DNA of 64,000 bases from NCBI RefSeq assembly GCF_019458805.1, contig NZ_JAIBOA010000001.1:62001-126000 (forward strand), in the 5' to 3' direction. This DNA is from Actinomadura parmotrematis (GTDB lineage: Bacteria; Actinomycetota; Actinomycetes; Streptosporangiales; Streptosporangiaceae). Numbering within the stretch: position 1 is the first letter of the stretch; every line of letters starts with the position of its first letter. A model generated the notes under the pieces. It was not told the DNA's origin, ran no database searches, and saw only the letters and a program-made list of their open reading frames with translations. Made by a program: the position numbers and the translations under genes. Shown here piece by piece: positions 1 through 8,373 of the stretch.

Positions 1-424
1 GGGGGAGCACCCGGCGGCCGCCCTCCAGCTTGACCGCGTGGGCGCCGCCCTCCTTCATGAACCGGGCGGCCGACGCGAGCGCCTCGGCGACGCCCGACTG
101 GTAGGAGCCGAACGGCAGGTCGGCGACGACCATCGCGCGCTGCGAGCCGCGCACCACGGCGGCCGTCAGGGGGAGCAGGTCGTCGACGGTGACCGGGATC
201 GTGGAGTCGTACCCGTAGACGACCATCGCGGCCGAGTCCCCGACGAGCAGGACCGGGATGCCGGCCTCGTCGAACACCCGCGCGGTGAGGGCGTCGTAGG
301 CGGTCAGCATCGGCCACTTCTCGTGCCGCTCCTTGGCGGCGGCGATGTCACGGACGGTGACCCTGCGGCCGCCCTTGCCGCCGTACAGGGCGGTCGGCTG
401 TGCGGACGCTGCGGAAGAAGACAT
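1..424 (-). CDS. panB: 3-methyl-2-oxobutanoate hydroxymethyltransferase, 3' end cut by window edge
   Basis: PanB makes ketopantoate from 2-oxoisovalerate and methylene-tetrahydrofolate, the first committed step of pantothenate/CoA synthesis in the cytosol. About 141 N-terminal residues are present. They include the metal-binding [19 protein letters not shown] segment, the VADLPFGSY strand and the VKLEGG lysine motif, all in family order. The ATG start is preceded by GGAGG at a good distance on the minus strand, and translation begins [16 protein letters not shown]. The rest of the barrel lies beyond base 1. The gene is divergent from the exporter at 628. In mycobacteria panB also sits beside the glnA2/glnE region, which supports the call. 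Confidence 0.93.
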   Translation of the reverse strand, partial: MSSSAASAQPTALYGGKGGRRVTVRDIAAAKERHEKWPMLTAYDALTARVFDEAGIPVLLVGDSAAMVVYGYDSTIPVTVDDLLPLTAAVVRGSQRAMVVADLPFGSYQSGVAEALASAARFMKEGGAHAVKLEGGRRVLP

Positions 425-540
425 GAGGAACCTCCGACGTCTTGAGGCGCCACGGTGGCGTACCCAGACCCCAACGATCGTGCCACTTCCTGAACGATTC
501 GGATACCCCGGTCATTCCGCGGCCCGCGCTCCGAACGAAA

Positions 541-558
541 CGATACGGTTGCGTATCG
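541..558. promoter_or_regulatory. Palindromic operator 1 upstream of the exporter
   Basis: A perfect inverted repeat, CGATACG-N4-CGTATCG, lies 70 bp upstream of the exporter start, in the panB/exporter divergent region. The same 7-bp half-sites recur at 578-600. A TetR-family gene follows the exporter, so this is probably its binding site. The assignment to that regulator is inference. Confidence 0.6.
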
Positions 559-577
559 GTGCGGGACGGCGTACCGT

Positions 578-600
578 CGATACGGTACGTTCTCGTATCG
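578..600. promoter_or_regulatory. Palindromic operator 2 upstream of the exporter
   Basis: This is a second inverted repeat with identical half-sites, CGATACG-N9-CGTATCG, ending 27 bp before the TTG start at 628. Nested inside is TACCG-N6-CGGTA (572-587). It is close enough to the start for a bound repressor to block transcription or overlap the transcription start. Together with the site at 541 it gives four copies of one half-site within 60 bp. Confidence 0.55.
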
Positions 601-627
601 GATCCGCTCCCTCCCGGAAGGTCTTCC

Positions 628-2187
628 TTGGACCCGCAGAGCATCCAGAAGCGCCGCTGGATCATCCTCGGCGTGCTGACCCTCAGCCTGCTGGTGGTCG
701 TGCTCGACAACACCATCCTCAACGTCGCCCTCAAGACCATCGCCGACCCGCGCCAGGGCCTCGGCGCCACGCAGGGCCAGCTGGAGTGGTCGATCAACTC
801 CTACACGCTGGTCTTCGCCGGGCTGCTGTTCACCTTCGGCGTCCTCGGCGACCGCTTCGGCCGCCGGCGCGTGCTCGTCGCCGGCATGGTGGTCTTCGGC
901 CTCGGCTCGCTCGCCTCGGCCTACGCCCAGTCGCCCGACCAGCTCATCTGGGCGCGCGCCCTGATGGGGCTCGGCGGCGCCGCGGTGATGCCGCAGACCC
1001 TGTCCATCATCACCAACGTCTTCGAGCCCGCCGAGCGCGGGCGCGCCATCGGCATCTGGGCGGGCGCCGTCGGCCTCGCCGTCGCGATCGGCCCGGTCAC
1101 CGGCGGCCTGCTCCTCGCGCACTTCTGGTGGGGGTCGGTGTTCCTCATCAACGTGCCGATCGTCGTGGTGAGCATCGCGCTGATGGCCGTCCTCGTGCCC
1201 GAGTCGCGCAACCCCGCCCCCGGCGGCCTCGACCCGCTCGGCGTGCTGCTGTCGGTGATCGGCCTCGTCGGGCTGTCCTACGGCATCATCCAGGGCGGCG
1301 ACCGCTCCGACTGGCTGCACCCGGCGGTGCTCGGCCCGATCGCGGGCGGCGTCGCGATGCTCGCGCTGTTCGCCTGGCACGAGGCCCGCACCCCCGACCC
1401 CGCCTTCGACGTCAAGCTGTTCCGCGACCCGCGCCTCGCCGCGGCCGTCGCCGCCATCGCGCTCTGCTTCTTCGCCGCCGCGGGCGTGTTCTTCTTCTCC
1501 GGCTTCTACCTGCAGTCGGTGCGGGACATGTCGGCGCTGGAGTCGGGCGCGATGATGCTGCCGTTCGCCGTCGCCCAGCTCGCCTTCTCCCCGCTCAGCG
1601 CGGGGTTCGTGCGGCGCTTTGGCGCCAAGGCCGTCTGCACCGCCGGGCTGCTGCTCGTCGCCGCCGCGCTCTTCGGATTCCACGAGGTGGACGCGGACAC
1701 CTCGCTCTGGTTCGTCGGCGCGGTGTTCTTCGTCCAGGGCGCCGGCATGGCCAACGTCATGCCGCCGGTCACCGAGTCGGTGATGTCGGCGCTGCCGCGC
1801 GAGAAGGCGGGCGCCGGCTCGGCGATCAACAACACCGCCCGGCAGGTCGCCACGGCCATGGGCGTCGCCGTCCTCGGCTCCATCGTCGGCTCGTCCTATC
1901 GCGACCGGATGCACGACCACCTCGCCGCGCTGCCCGCCGGTGCGCGCGAGGCCGCCGGGCAGTCCATCACCGGGGCGCACGCGGTCGCCGACCGGCTCGG
2001 CGCGGCCGGGCGGGGCCTCGTCGGGCCCGCCGACGGGGCGTTCGTCCACGGGATGCACCTCGCCGCCCTCATCTCGGCCGTGGTGGCGTTCGCCGGCGCC
2101 CTCGTCGTGCTGAAATGGTTGCCCGGCCGCCCGAAGCCCGCGCCGGCGGCCGCCGAACGGCCCGCCGAGGTGACGGCGGACGTGTGA
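628..2187 (+). CDS. MFS drug exporter, DHA2 (EmrB/QacA) family
   Basis: This is a proton-driven multidrug efflux permease of about 519 residues, the usual size for 14-TM DHA2 transporters. TM1 ends with the family motif LDNTILNVALKTI. The loop between TM2 and TM3 carries motif A, GVLGDRFGRRRVL, and later helices are clearly hydrophobic. The chosen start is TTG at 628, six bases after GGAAGG. The reading frame stays open upstream to an ATG at 442, but that would place the palindromic operators inside the coding region. A TetR gene follows 15 bp downstream with its own AAGGTGAG site, so the pair is probably one self-controlled unit. The substrate cannot be read from sequence. Confidence 0.9.
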   Translation: MDPQSIQKRRWIILGVLTLSLLVVVLDNTILNVALKTIADPRQGLGATQGQLEWSINSYTLVFAGLLFTFGVLGDRFGRRRVLVAGMVVFGLGSLASAYAQSPDQLIWARALMGLGGAAVMPQTLSIITNVFEPAERGRAIGIWAGAVGLAVAIGPVTGGLLLAHFWWGSVFLINVPIVVVSIALMAVLVPESRNPAPGGLDPLGVLLSVIGLVGLSYGIIQGGDRSDWLHPAVLGPIAGGVAMLALFAWHEARTPDPAFDVKLFRDPRLAAAVAAIALCFFAAAGVFFFSGFYLQSVRDMSALESGAMMLPFAVAQLAFSPLSAGFVRRFGAKAVCTAGLLLVAAALFGFHEVDADTSLWFVGAVFFVQGAGMANVMPPVTESVMSALPREKAGAGSAINNTARQVATAMGVAVLGSIVGSSYRDRMHDHLAALPAGAREAAGQSITGAHAVADRLGAAGRGLVGPADGAFVHGMHLAALISAVVAFAGALVVLKWLPGRPKPAPAAAERPAEVTADV

Positions 2188-2202
2188 CAAGGTGAGCGAG
2201 AC

Positions 2203-2784
2203 ATGACGCAGACGACAGCCCGCCCGCCCGGACGCCCGCGCAGCGAGCGCGCCGAGAAGGCGATCCTGGAGGCCACCCTCGACCTGCTCGGCGAGGAGTC
2301 CGGCGTGGCCGGCGTCTCGATCGAGGCGGTGGCCGCGCGGGCGGGCGTCGGCAAGACCACGATCTACCGCCGGTGGGCCAACAAGGAGGCGCTGATCGTC
2401 AGCGCCCTCGCCTACGGCAAGGATCCGCTGCCCGAGCCGCCCGGCCACTCGGCCCGCGCCGACCTGCTGGAGCTGGTCCGCGCGCTGGCGGCCGGGCGGA
2501 ACGGGCCGCACGGCCGCTGCTTCCACAACGTGGTCGGCGGCGCGGAGAAGTTCCCCGCGCTCTACGAGCGCTACCAGCACGACGTCATCGAGCCGCGCCG
2601 CGAGCTGATGCGCGGCGTGCTGCGGCGCTGGGTCGAGCGCGGCGAGTTCCGGCCGGACCTCGACCTCGACGTCGTCGTCACGCTGCTGGTCGGGGCGGCG
2701 ACGCTGAAGACCGCCGAAGAGGTGCTGCCCGCGGACTGGCCCGAGCAGGTCGTCGCCACGCTGCTGCACGGAATCGCCCTTTGA
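2203..2784 (+). CDS. TetR-family transcriptional repressor
   Basis: This 193-residue protein has the N-terminal helix-turn-helix of the TetR family (ILEATLDLLGEESGVAG, then GVGKTTIYRRWANKEALI, residues about 24-66). A variable C-terminal ligand domain follows and resembles the TetR_C_16/C_11 type (WVERGEFRPDLDLDVVV). It begins 15 bp after the exporter stop with AAGGTGAG ahead of the ATG, so it is likely co-transcribed. The expected role is to repress the exporter through the CGATACG palindromes at 541-600 until a drug-like ligand binds. The family and gene pairing are seen; the operator assignment is inferred. Confidence 0.92.
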   Translation: MTQTTARPPGRPRSERAEKAILEATLDLLGEESGVAGVSIEAVAARAGVGKTTIYRRWANKEALIVSALAYGKDPLPEPPGHSARADLLELVRALAAGRNGPHGRCFHNVVGGAEKFPALYERYQHDVIEPRRELMRGVLRRWVERGEFRPDLDLDVVVTLLVGAATLKTAEEVLPADWPEQVVATLLHGIAL

Positions 2785-2912
2785 CGGATCATCTCGGCCA
2801 TTCCGGTTCGGTATACGTGATCTTCCCCCCGGACCGGCCCGGCATGCTCCATACTGGCGCAGGGGAGTGGTATGACGACCGTCTGTCTGGAGCGCGTCAG
2901 GTGAGATCCGTG

Positions 2913-5039
2913 ATGGCGCCGCGTGGCGATGCACCGGTTCGGGACTCCGCCTCCCGCACCCTCGTGCTGGGAGTGGACGGGGCGCACCGCGTCGTGCAGT
3001 GCGGCCCGAACGCCGAGGCGGTGATCGGCCGGGCCCCCGGCGACCTCATCGGGCGGCCCGCGGCCGCCCTGGTCACCGAGGACGCCAAGGCCGACCTGGA
3101 GGCCCTGCTGGAGGCGATCTCCCAGGGCCAGGAGCGCACCGCCGTGCTGCCGGTGCGCCGCGGCGACGGCGGCACCGACGACGCCGTGGTCACCGCGCAG
3201 CCGATGGTCGGCGAGGTCGCCGGCCCGGCCGGCGCGCTGCTGTTCGTCCGCGTCGCGCTGCCGCCGAGCGAGCGGTACCAGGACCCGGCGCTCATGCGCC
3301 GCGCCCTCATGGACGACCCGCTGACCCGCTTCGGCGCCTCCCTGGACCTCGACCAGTCCGCCCGCGGCCTCGTCGACGTCATCGTCCCGCACTACTGCAC
3401 CACCGCGTCGGTGCTGGTGCTGGAGAGCCTGGTCGCCGCCGACGAGGTGCACGCCGAGTCCGGCTCGGCGGTGCTGCGCCGCATCGCGGTCACCTCCGAC
3501 GACAACGACCCGCGCTGGACGGCGACGTTCCCGGTCGGCGAGGTGCTCATCTACCCCGAGGGCACCCCCTACCGCGAGGTGCTCGACACCGCCCGGCCCG
3601 TCCACCTGCCGCACGTCAGCACCCAGGCGGCCGGCGACATCGCCGGCAAGTGGCGGCGCGGCCCGGCCGGCACGCTGCTGGACGGCGTGTCGATGGTGCT
3701 GCTGCCGCTCATCGCCCGCGACACCCTGCTCGGCTTCATCGCCTGCACCCGCGTGCCGGGCTTCCGCCGCTTCGACGCCTACGACGTCGAGATCGGCATG
3801 GAGTTCGCCGCGCGCGCCGCGATCGTCATCGACAACGCCCGGCTGTTCAGCCGCGAGCGCGCCACCGCGCTCGCCCTGCAGCGCTCGCTGCTGCCGAACC
3901 GGCTGACCGCGCCGTCCTCGGTCGAGGTCCGGCACCGCTACCTGCCGGGCAGCAAGCTCGTCGAGGTCGGCGGCGACTGGTACGAGTCGATCGCGCTGCC
4001 CGGCGCCCGCGCCGCGCTCATCGTCGGCGACGTCGCCGGCCACGGCGTGCGCGCCGCCGTCACCATGGGCCGGCTCCGCACCGCGCTGCACACGCTGGCG
4101 AACCTGGAGCTGCCGCCCGCCGACGCGCTGCACGTCATGCACGAGCTGATGATCGAGCTCGGCGAGCAGGAGCCGCACTTCGCCACCTGCGTCTACGCCG
4201 TCTACGACGCCACCACCGGCAGCCTGGAGATCGCCTCGGCGGGGCACCTGCCGCCGCTGCTGGTCGGCCCCGACGGCACCAAGGAGTACCTGCGCGTCCC
4301 GCCCGCGCCGCCGCTCGGCGTCGTCGGCGGCGCCGCCATCGAGAGCCGCGAGTTCGCCGTCGAGGACGGCAGCGTCTTCGTCATCTACACCGACGGCCTG
4401 GTGGAGAACCGCGGCCGCGACATCGACGACGGCCTGGACCGCCTCCAGGCGGTGTTCGGCGAGGACACCGCCACCCGGTCGATGGAGGACATGGCCAAGG
4501 CGACGCTCGCCGGCGTCTACGCCGACCACCACCGCGACGACATCGCCGTCCTCATCTCCCGGCTGAAGCGCCTGCCGGCCGACCGCGTCGCGTCCTGGAC
4601 GCTGCCGGCCGACCCGGCCGCGGTCCGCCGCGCCCGCGGCTTCGTCCGCGGCAAGCTCGACGAGTGGGGCCTGTCGGAGCTCACCTACGCCACCGAACTG
4701 CTCGCCTCCGAGCTCATCACCAACGCGATCCGCTACGCCACCGGCGGCAGCGACCTGCGCGCCGCGCCGCCCGGCATCGAGCTGCGGCTGCTGCGCGAGC
4801 GCACCCTCGTCTGCGAGGTGCTGGACCGGTCCGCCGCCCTGCCGCGCCTCCGGCACGCCTCCGACGACGACGAGAACGGCCGCGGCCTGCTCGTCGTCAG
4901 CGAGCTCACCCGCCGCTGGGGCACCCGCCGCACCCCGACCGGCAAGGTCGTCTGGTGCGAGCAGATCATCCCCGGCGTCGACCCCGAACCCGAGGAGCCC
5001 GAGGCCGCCTGGCCCGGCGAGGCCCACCACCGCGAGTAA
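2913..5039 (+). CDS. PAS-GAF-PP2C(SpoIIE)-HATPase phosphatase, RsbU-like
   Basis: This multidomain regulator of 708 residues belongs to partner-switching systems. A PAS domain (about 15-110; VVQCGPNAEAVIGRAPGDLI) is followed by GAF (about 150-320). Next comes a SpoIIE-type PP2C phosphatase (about 335-550; VEVGGDWYE, VGDVAGHG, IYTDGLVE with metal-binding aspartates). It ends in a HATPase_c_2 anti-sigma kinase-like domain (about 560-690; N-box ELITNAIRYA, G-box NGRGLLVVSEL). The domain order is typical of Streptomyces and Actinomadura proteins that both phosphorylate and dephosphorylate STAS antagonists. ATG 2913 lies seven bases after AGGTGAG. An in-frame GTG at 2910 is an alternative, and the frame is open further upstream without a better ribosome site. 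The likely partner is a STAS protein; one is encoded at 34304. Confidence 0.92.
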   Translation: MAPRGDAPVRDSASRTLVLGVDGAHRVVQCGPNAEAVIGRAPGDLIGRPAAALVTEDAKADLEALLEAISQGQERTAVLPVRRGDGGTDDAVVTAQPMVGEVAGPAGALLFVRVALPPSERYQDPALMRRALMDDPLTRFGASLDLDQSARGLVDVIVPHYCTTASVLVLESLVAADEVHAESGSAVLRRIAVTSDDNDPRWTATFPVGEVLIYPEGTPYREVLDTARPVHLPHVSTQAAGDIAGKWRRGPAGTLLDGVSMVLLPLIARDTLLGFIACTRVPGFRRFDAYDVEIGMEFAARAAIVIDNARLFSRERATALALQRSLLPNRLTAPSSVEVRHRYLPGSKLVEVGGDWYESIALPGARAALIVGDVAGHGVRAAVTMGRLRTALHTLANLELPPADALHVMHELMIELGEQEPHFATCVYAVYDATTGSLEIASAGHLPPLLVGPDGTKEYLRVPPAPPLGVVGGAAIESREFAVEDGSVFVIYTDGLVENRGRDIDDGLDRLQAVFGEDTATRSMEDMAKATLAGVYADHHRDDIAVLISRLKRLPADRVASWTLPADPAAVRRARGFVRGKLDEWGLSELTYATELLASELITNAIRYATGGSDLRAAPPGIELRLLRERTLVCEVLDRSAALPRLRHASDDDENGRGLLVVSELTRRWGTRRTPTGKVVWCEQIIPGVDPEPEEPEAAWPGEAHHRE

Positions 5040-5113
5040 CCCACCCCACCGGCCGGGGACCGCCTCTTCACCCCGATCGCCGATGCCCTCGCTCTTCTTG
5101 AGAAGCCCGCCGG

Positions 5114-5344
5114 TCAAGCGAGCATCCTGACCAGGGCCGCGATCACCGCGAAGGCACCGATGAAGAAGAGAACGCAGGCGCCGCCCCAGCGCGCCACCGC
5201 GTAGGGCTCCTCCCCGGAGCCGGCCCGCCATCGATGGGTGATCTTGGCGGTGAAGATGAGGTAACGCTCGATGAAGGCCAGCCAGGCGCATCCGAAACCC
5301 AGGATGATGCATCCGAGAACAATTTGCAGCACATCTGCCTTCAT
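5114..5344 (-). CDS. Small two-helix membrane protein of unknown function
   Basis: A 76-residue protein beginning MKADVLQIVLGC. It has two hydrophobic segments, VLQIVLGCIILGFGCAWLAF (about 4-23) and ACVLFFIGAFAVIAALVRML (about 56-75). Between them is a basic/polar stretch, IFTAKITHRWRAGSGEEPYA. I do not recognise the family. The minus-strand frame continues upstream to 5476, but the extra residues are polar and look non-coding, so the ATG at 5344 is preferred. The gene lies convergent to the PP2C phosphatase and downstream of the low-GC gene at 5424, about 80 bp away and possibly in its transcript. Confidence 0.6.
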   Translation of the reverse strand: MKADVLQIVLGCIILGFGCAWLAFIERYLIFTAKITHRWRAGSGEEPYAVARWGGACVLFFIGAFAVIAALVRMLA

Positions 5345-5423
5345 TCGCACCACGATAGCGGCTTCGTGGTGGCGCGGGTGGCCATGCTGAGACCAGCGGC
5401 CCCGCGAGGCCATCGAAAAAGGT

Positions 5424-6311
5424 TCAATGTATCTCGATGGAGTGCGCCGATCCGGGATCGAGAACGATCGCCGCATCGGGACCGACCCTCTTGAGAAGTG
5501 CGTCCGCGGACAGCCGTGTCCAGTCCGCCGGCCCGCGGGATCCGTAAAGAGCCACGGTGGAGGTGAAGACGGGAAGCGGAGAGCCCTCGACCACTGACGG
5601 GAACGGTGTCGGGCAGAAGAATTCGCCGGTGTGAAAATATTCGGCGAACTCCGGCCTGCTCATTCCCGCGCCGTGGCGCGAAGCGGCCAGTCTCAGCACT
5701 GTCGCGTCCACCTCTCTTGCCTGGTCCGCAGGAATGAGTGGGCCGCGCTCGTCGGGGAGGATCATGCTGTTATCCGGCAGCCGCTCCACCAGTTCATCGA
5801 AAGAGATCTTCGCCCAGCGCACCTTCTCGTCACCGAGATCGGGGCGACGGGCGGGGTCGGTTGAGGCGGGAAGCCAGGTGATGTGGCTTTCGCGGTAGAG
5901 GAAAATTCCTCCTGCTTCGTTGAAGGGGGCCCAGATGGTCGCGTGGACGAGGCGGGAAACCTCCTCGGCGCGCCTCATGTACTCCTTCCGCATCCGGGCT
6001 CCCCAGGAGCGGGCGCTCTGAGTGACGTCTCTATTGCGCTTTCCTGCAGGATGCTCGTTGATGAAGTAGACGAGCAGGTCTTCCTTCGAGGGGTCGAGCT
6101 CGAAGCGGATGCCGTGATCCCCGGGGTAGGGGTTGCGGTGGTCGAACCCACCTGTCTTCAGGTCGCTGGGGATCGCCTCTGGAAAGGCTTGGCAGAACCA
6201 GGTGGTGACCTCTGTCGGTTCGTCGTTGTCCGAATCGAAGTCGGGGTTGACCATTTTTCGCAGATGCGTGCAGGCGCTGCAGATGCTGGACGGCGGAAGA
6301 TAGCTGGTCAT
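5424..6311 (-). CDS. Two-domain protein: Cys-motif N-terminus and SseB-like C-terminus, unknown function
   Basis: This protein has 295 residues. The N-terminal part (about 1-75) carries C-x2-C (SSICSACTHLRK) and a third cysteine in WFCQAFPEAIPSDL. A GFDHRNPYPGDHGIRFEL stretch follows, resembling a small metal-binding module. The middle (about 80-190) is polar and helical. The last 85 residues (HTGEFFCPTPFPSVVEGSPL, LPVFTS, WTRLSADALL, AIVLDPGSAHSIEI) have the pattern of the SseB N-terminal domain common in actinobacteria. The ATG is preceded by GAAGGGCG. Base composition is clearly lower in GC than the neighbours (a 60-base sample at 5881 is about 55% against roughly 70-75% nearby), suggesting recent acquisition. 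A consensus -10 lies upstream at 6342. Function is unknown; the SseB likeness is a pattern match only. Confidence 0.75.
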   Translation of the reverse strand: MTSYLPPSSICSACTHLRKMVNPDFDSDNDEPTEVTTWFCQAFPEAIPSDLKTGGFDHRNPYPGDHGIRFELDPSKEDLLVYFINEHPAGKRNRDVTQSARSWGARMRKEYMRRAEEVSRLVHATIWAPFNEAGGIFLYRESHITWLPASTDPARRPDLGDEKVRWAKISFDELVERLPDNSMILPDERGPLIPADQAREVDATVLRLAASRHGAGMSRPEFAEYFHTGEFFCPTPFPSVVEGSPLPVFTSTVALYGSRGPADWTRLSADALLKRVGPDAAIVLDPGSAHSIEIH

Positions 6312-6341
6312 CGGCGCCCTTCGCAATTCCTGCCTCGCGCA

Positions 6342-6347
6342 ATTATA
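6342..6347 (-). promoter_or_regulatory. Consensus -10 box (TATAAT) for the gene at 5424-6311
   Basis: On the minus strand a perfect TATAAT lies about 31 bp upstream of the ATG at 6311, with GAAGGGCG between as ribosome site. Perfect -10 hexamers are rare in DNA this GC-rich. No good -35 is seen 16-18 bp further up (CTGCAC is weak), so this may be a -10-dominated promoter or one using an activator. Confidence 0.45.
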
Positions 6348-6489
6348 TGGAGGCTCGCTTGTGGGTGCAGGGCCGTTGGATAATCGTGTTCCGCATGGTG
6401 CACAAGGGCTGGGGGACCGAAAAGGGGGGCGCCGCCATGGCGAGCGGTATCCGCGAGGGGAACGCGAACTCGGGTGCGGGGCGGGCCCG

Positions 6490-6526
6490 CCGAGCCGCCC
6501 GGGGTGTTCGGGGCCGGGCGGCTCGG
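6490..6526 (-). terminator. Hairpin terminator after nadE
   Basis: Perfect 13-bp arms (CCGAGCCGCCCGG, 6490-6502, and its complement at 6514-6526) with an 11-base loop lie 19 bp past the nadE stop codon. No U-tract is present, as is usual in actinomycetes. Confidence 0.55.
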
Positions 6527-6544
6527 GGCGGGCGGCGGGTGGGG

Positions 6545-8344
6545 TCAGTCGGCGGCGGGTTCGCGCCAGCGGGTGGTGATGGGGACGCGGCGGTCGCGGC
6601 CGAAGTTCTTCGGGGTGACCTTCGGGCCCGGCGGGTACTGGCGGCGCTTGTACTCGGCGAGGTCGACCAGGCGGATGACGCGCTCCACCAGGGCCGCGTC
6701 GTGGCCCGCGGCGATCAGGGCGTCGCGGCCCATGTCGTGCTCGACGTAGTCGACGAGCAGCGGGTCGAGCTCGCTGTAGGGCGGCAGGCTGTCGCTGTCC
6801 TTCTGGCCCGGGCTGAGCTCGGCCGACGGCTCCTTCACGATGATCGCCTCGGGGATGGGGGCGGTCGCGAAGGGGTGCAGGAACGGCAGGCCGGCGCCGG
6901 CGCCGGCGGCGGCGTTGCGCCAGCGGGCCAGGTCCCACACCGTGGTCTTCACCAGGTCCTTGATGGGCGCGAAGCCGCCCGCCGAGTCGCCGTACAGGGT
7001 GGAGTAGCCGGTGGCGAGCTCGCTCTTGTTGCCGCCGGTGAGGACGAGGTGGCCCTCCTCGTTGGACAGCCCCATCCACACGTTGGCGCGGATGCGGGCC
7101 TGGAGGTTCTCGGCGGCGAGGCCGTGCAGGTCGAGCTCGGCCTCGAACGCCTCCACCATCCCGGCGATCGGGACGGTGCGGGCGTGCAGGCCCTGCCGCT
7201 TGGCCAGCTCCTCGGCGTCCGACACCGAGTGGTCGCTGGAGTAGCGGCTCGGCAGCAGCACGGCGTGCACGCGGTCGGGGCCGATGGCGTCGGAGGCGAT
7301 GGTGGCGACGAGGGCGGAGTCGATGCCGCCCGACAGGCCGAGGATGACCGACCGGAACCCGTTCTTGCGGACGTAGTCGCGGGTGCCGAGCACCAGCGCC
7401 CCGTAGATCTCGGCGAGGTCGTCCAGCGGCTCGGCGCACTCCTGCGGCTCGACCGGGTAGGCGGGCAGCGGGTCCGCCGACAGGACGCGCCGGTCGACGG
7501 TGATGGTGGTGCCGTCGAGCGCGTCGATCGGGGTGAGGCCCTCGGGGACGCGGGCGCTCGCGCCGGGCAGCGCGAGGTCGGCGACGAGCAGGTGCTCGGT
7601 GAACTGCGGCGCGCGCGCGAGCAGCGTGCCGTCGGCGCCGACGATGATGGAGTCGCCGTCGAAGACCAGCTCGTCCTGGCCGCCGACCATGTTGACGTAG
7701 GCGACGGCGCAGCCGGCCTCGCGGGCGCGCTGGGCGCAGAGCTCCAGCCGGACGTCGTCCTTGTCGCTCTCGTAGGGCGAGGCGTTGATCGCCAGCAGCA
7801 GCCCGGCGCCCGCCTCGCCGGTGACGCCGACCGGGCCGCCGTCCTGCCAGAGGTCCTCGCAGACGGCGGTGGCGACGTCCACGCCGTGCACGCGGACGAC
7901 CGGCAGCCGGTCGCCGCGCACGAAGATGCGGTACTCGTCGAACACGCCGTAGTTCGGCAGGTGGTGCTTGGCCGAGCGGACCAGGACCTCGCCGCCGTGC
8001 AGCCAGGCGGCGGCGTCGAGCGGCGAGCCGGCGGGCTGCCCGGCGCGCACCAGGCTGACGGTGCGCCGGTCCAGGTAGCCGGTGACGACGGGCAGGTCGC
8101 CGAGGCCTTCGGCGGCGAGGCGGCGGGCGACGTCCGCCAGGGCGCGCTGGGACGCCTGCACGAAGGAGGTGCGGAGCGCCAGGTCCTCGACGGGGTAGCC
8201 GGTCAGCATCATCTCGGGGAAGGCGACCAGGTGCGCGCCGGCCGCGGCGGCCCGGCGGGTCCACTCCACGATCAGGTCGGCGTTGCCGTCGAGGTCGCCG
8301 ACGGTCGGGTTCACTTGCGCGAGAGCGATCCTGAGCTGTGCCAC
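6545..8344 (-). CDS. nadE: Glutamine-dependent NAD+ synthetase
   Basis: NadE amidates nicotinic acid adenine dinucleotide to NAD+ using glutamine and ATP. About 599 residues. The N-terminal nitrilase-type glutaminase domain (1-270) has the Glu in FPEMMLTGYPVEDL, the Lys in VRSAKHHLPNYGVF and the nucleophilic Cys in VCEDLWQDGG near residue 161. The synthetase domain (about 310-599) has the ATP-pyrophosphatase loop GLSGGIDSALVAT. This is the large two-domain actinobacterial form. The start is GTG 8344 (VAQLRIALAQVNPTVGD), with GTG 8350 equally possible; neither has a strong ribosome site. An inverted repeat sits 30 bp upstream at 8374 and recurs ahead of nadA at 55252, suggesting NAD-responsive control. 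The gene forms its own unit between a terpene synthase and a terminator. Confidence 0.94.
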   Translation of the reverse strand: MAQLRIALAQVNPTVGDLDGNADLIVEWTRRAAAAGAHLVAFPEMMLTGYPVEDLALRTSFVQASQRALADVARRLAAEGLGDLPVVTGYLDRRTVSLVRAGQPAGSPLDAAAWLHGGEVLVRSAKHHLPNYGVFDEYRIFVRGDRLPVVRVHGVDVATAVCEDLWQDGGPVGVTGEAGAGLLLAINASPYESDKDDVRLELCAQRAREAGCAVAYVNMVGGQDELVFDGDSIIVGADGTLLARAPQFTEHLLVADLALPGASARVPEGLTPIDALDGTTITVDRRVLSADPLPAYPVEPQECAEPLDDLAEIYGALVLGTRDYVRKNGFRSVILGLSGGIDSALVATIASDAIGPDRVHAVLLPSRYSSDHSVSDAEELAKRQGLHARTVPIAGMVEAFEAELDLHGLAAENLQARIRANVWMGLSNEEGHLVLTGGNKSELATGYSTLYGDSAGGFAPIKDLVKTTVWDLARWRNAAAGAGAGLPFLHPFATAPIPEAIIVKEPSAELSPGQKDSDSLPPYSELDPLLVDYVEHDMGRDALIAAGHDAALVERVIRLVDLAEYKRRQYPPGPKVTPKNFGRDRRVPITTRWREPAAD

Positions 8345-8373
8345 GGTCACCAGCGTAGACGATCGCCCCCGCG

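Noticed and set aside
304..2934. Very long minus-strand open frame opposite the exporter and TetR genes
   Set aside because: It is Arg/His/Gly-rich with no domain pattern and lies antisense to well-supported genes. Such frames arise from the GC-rich third-position bias.
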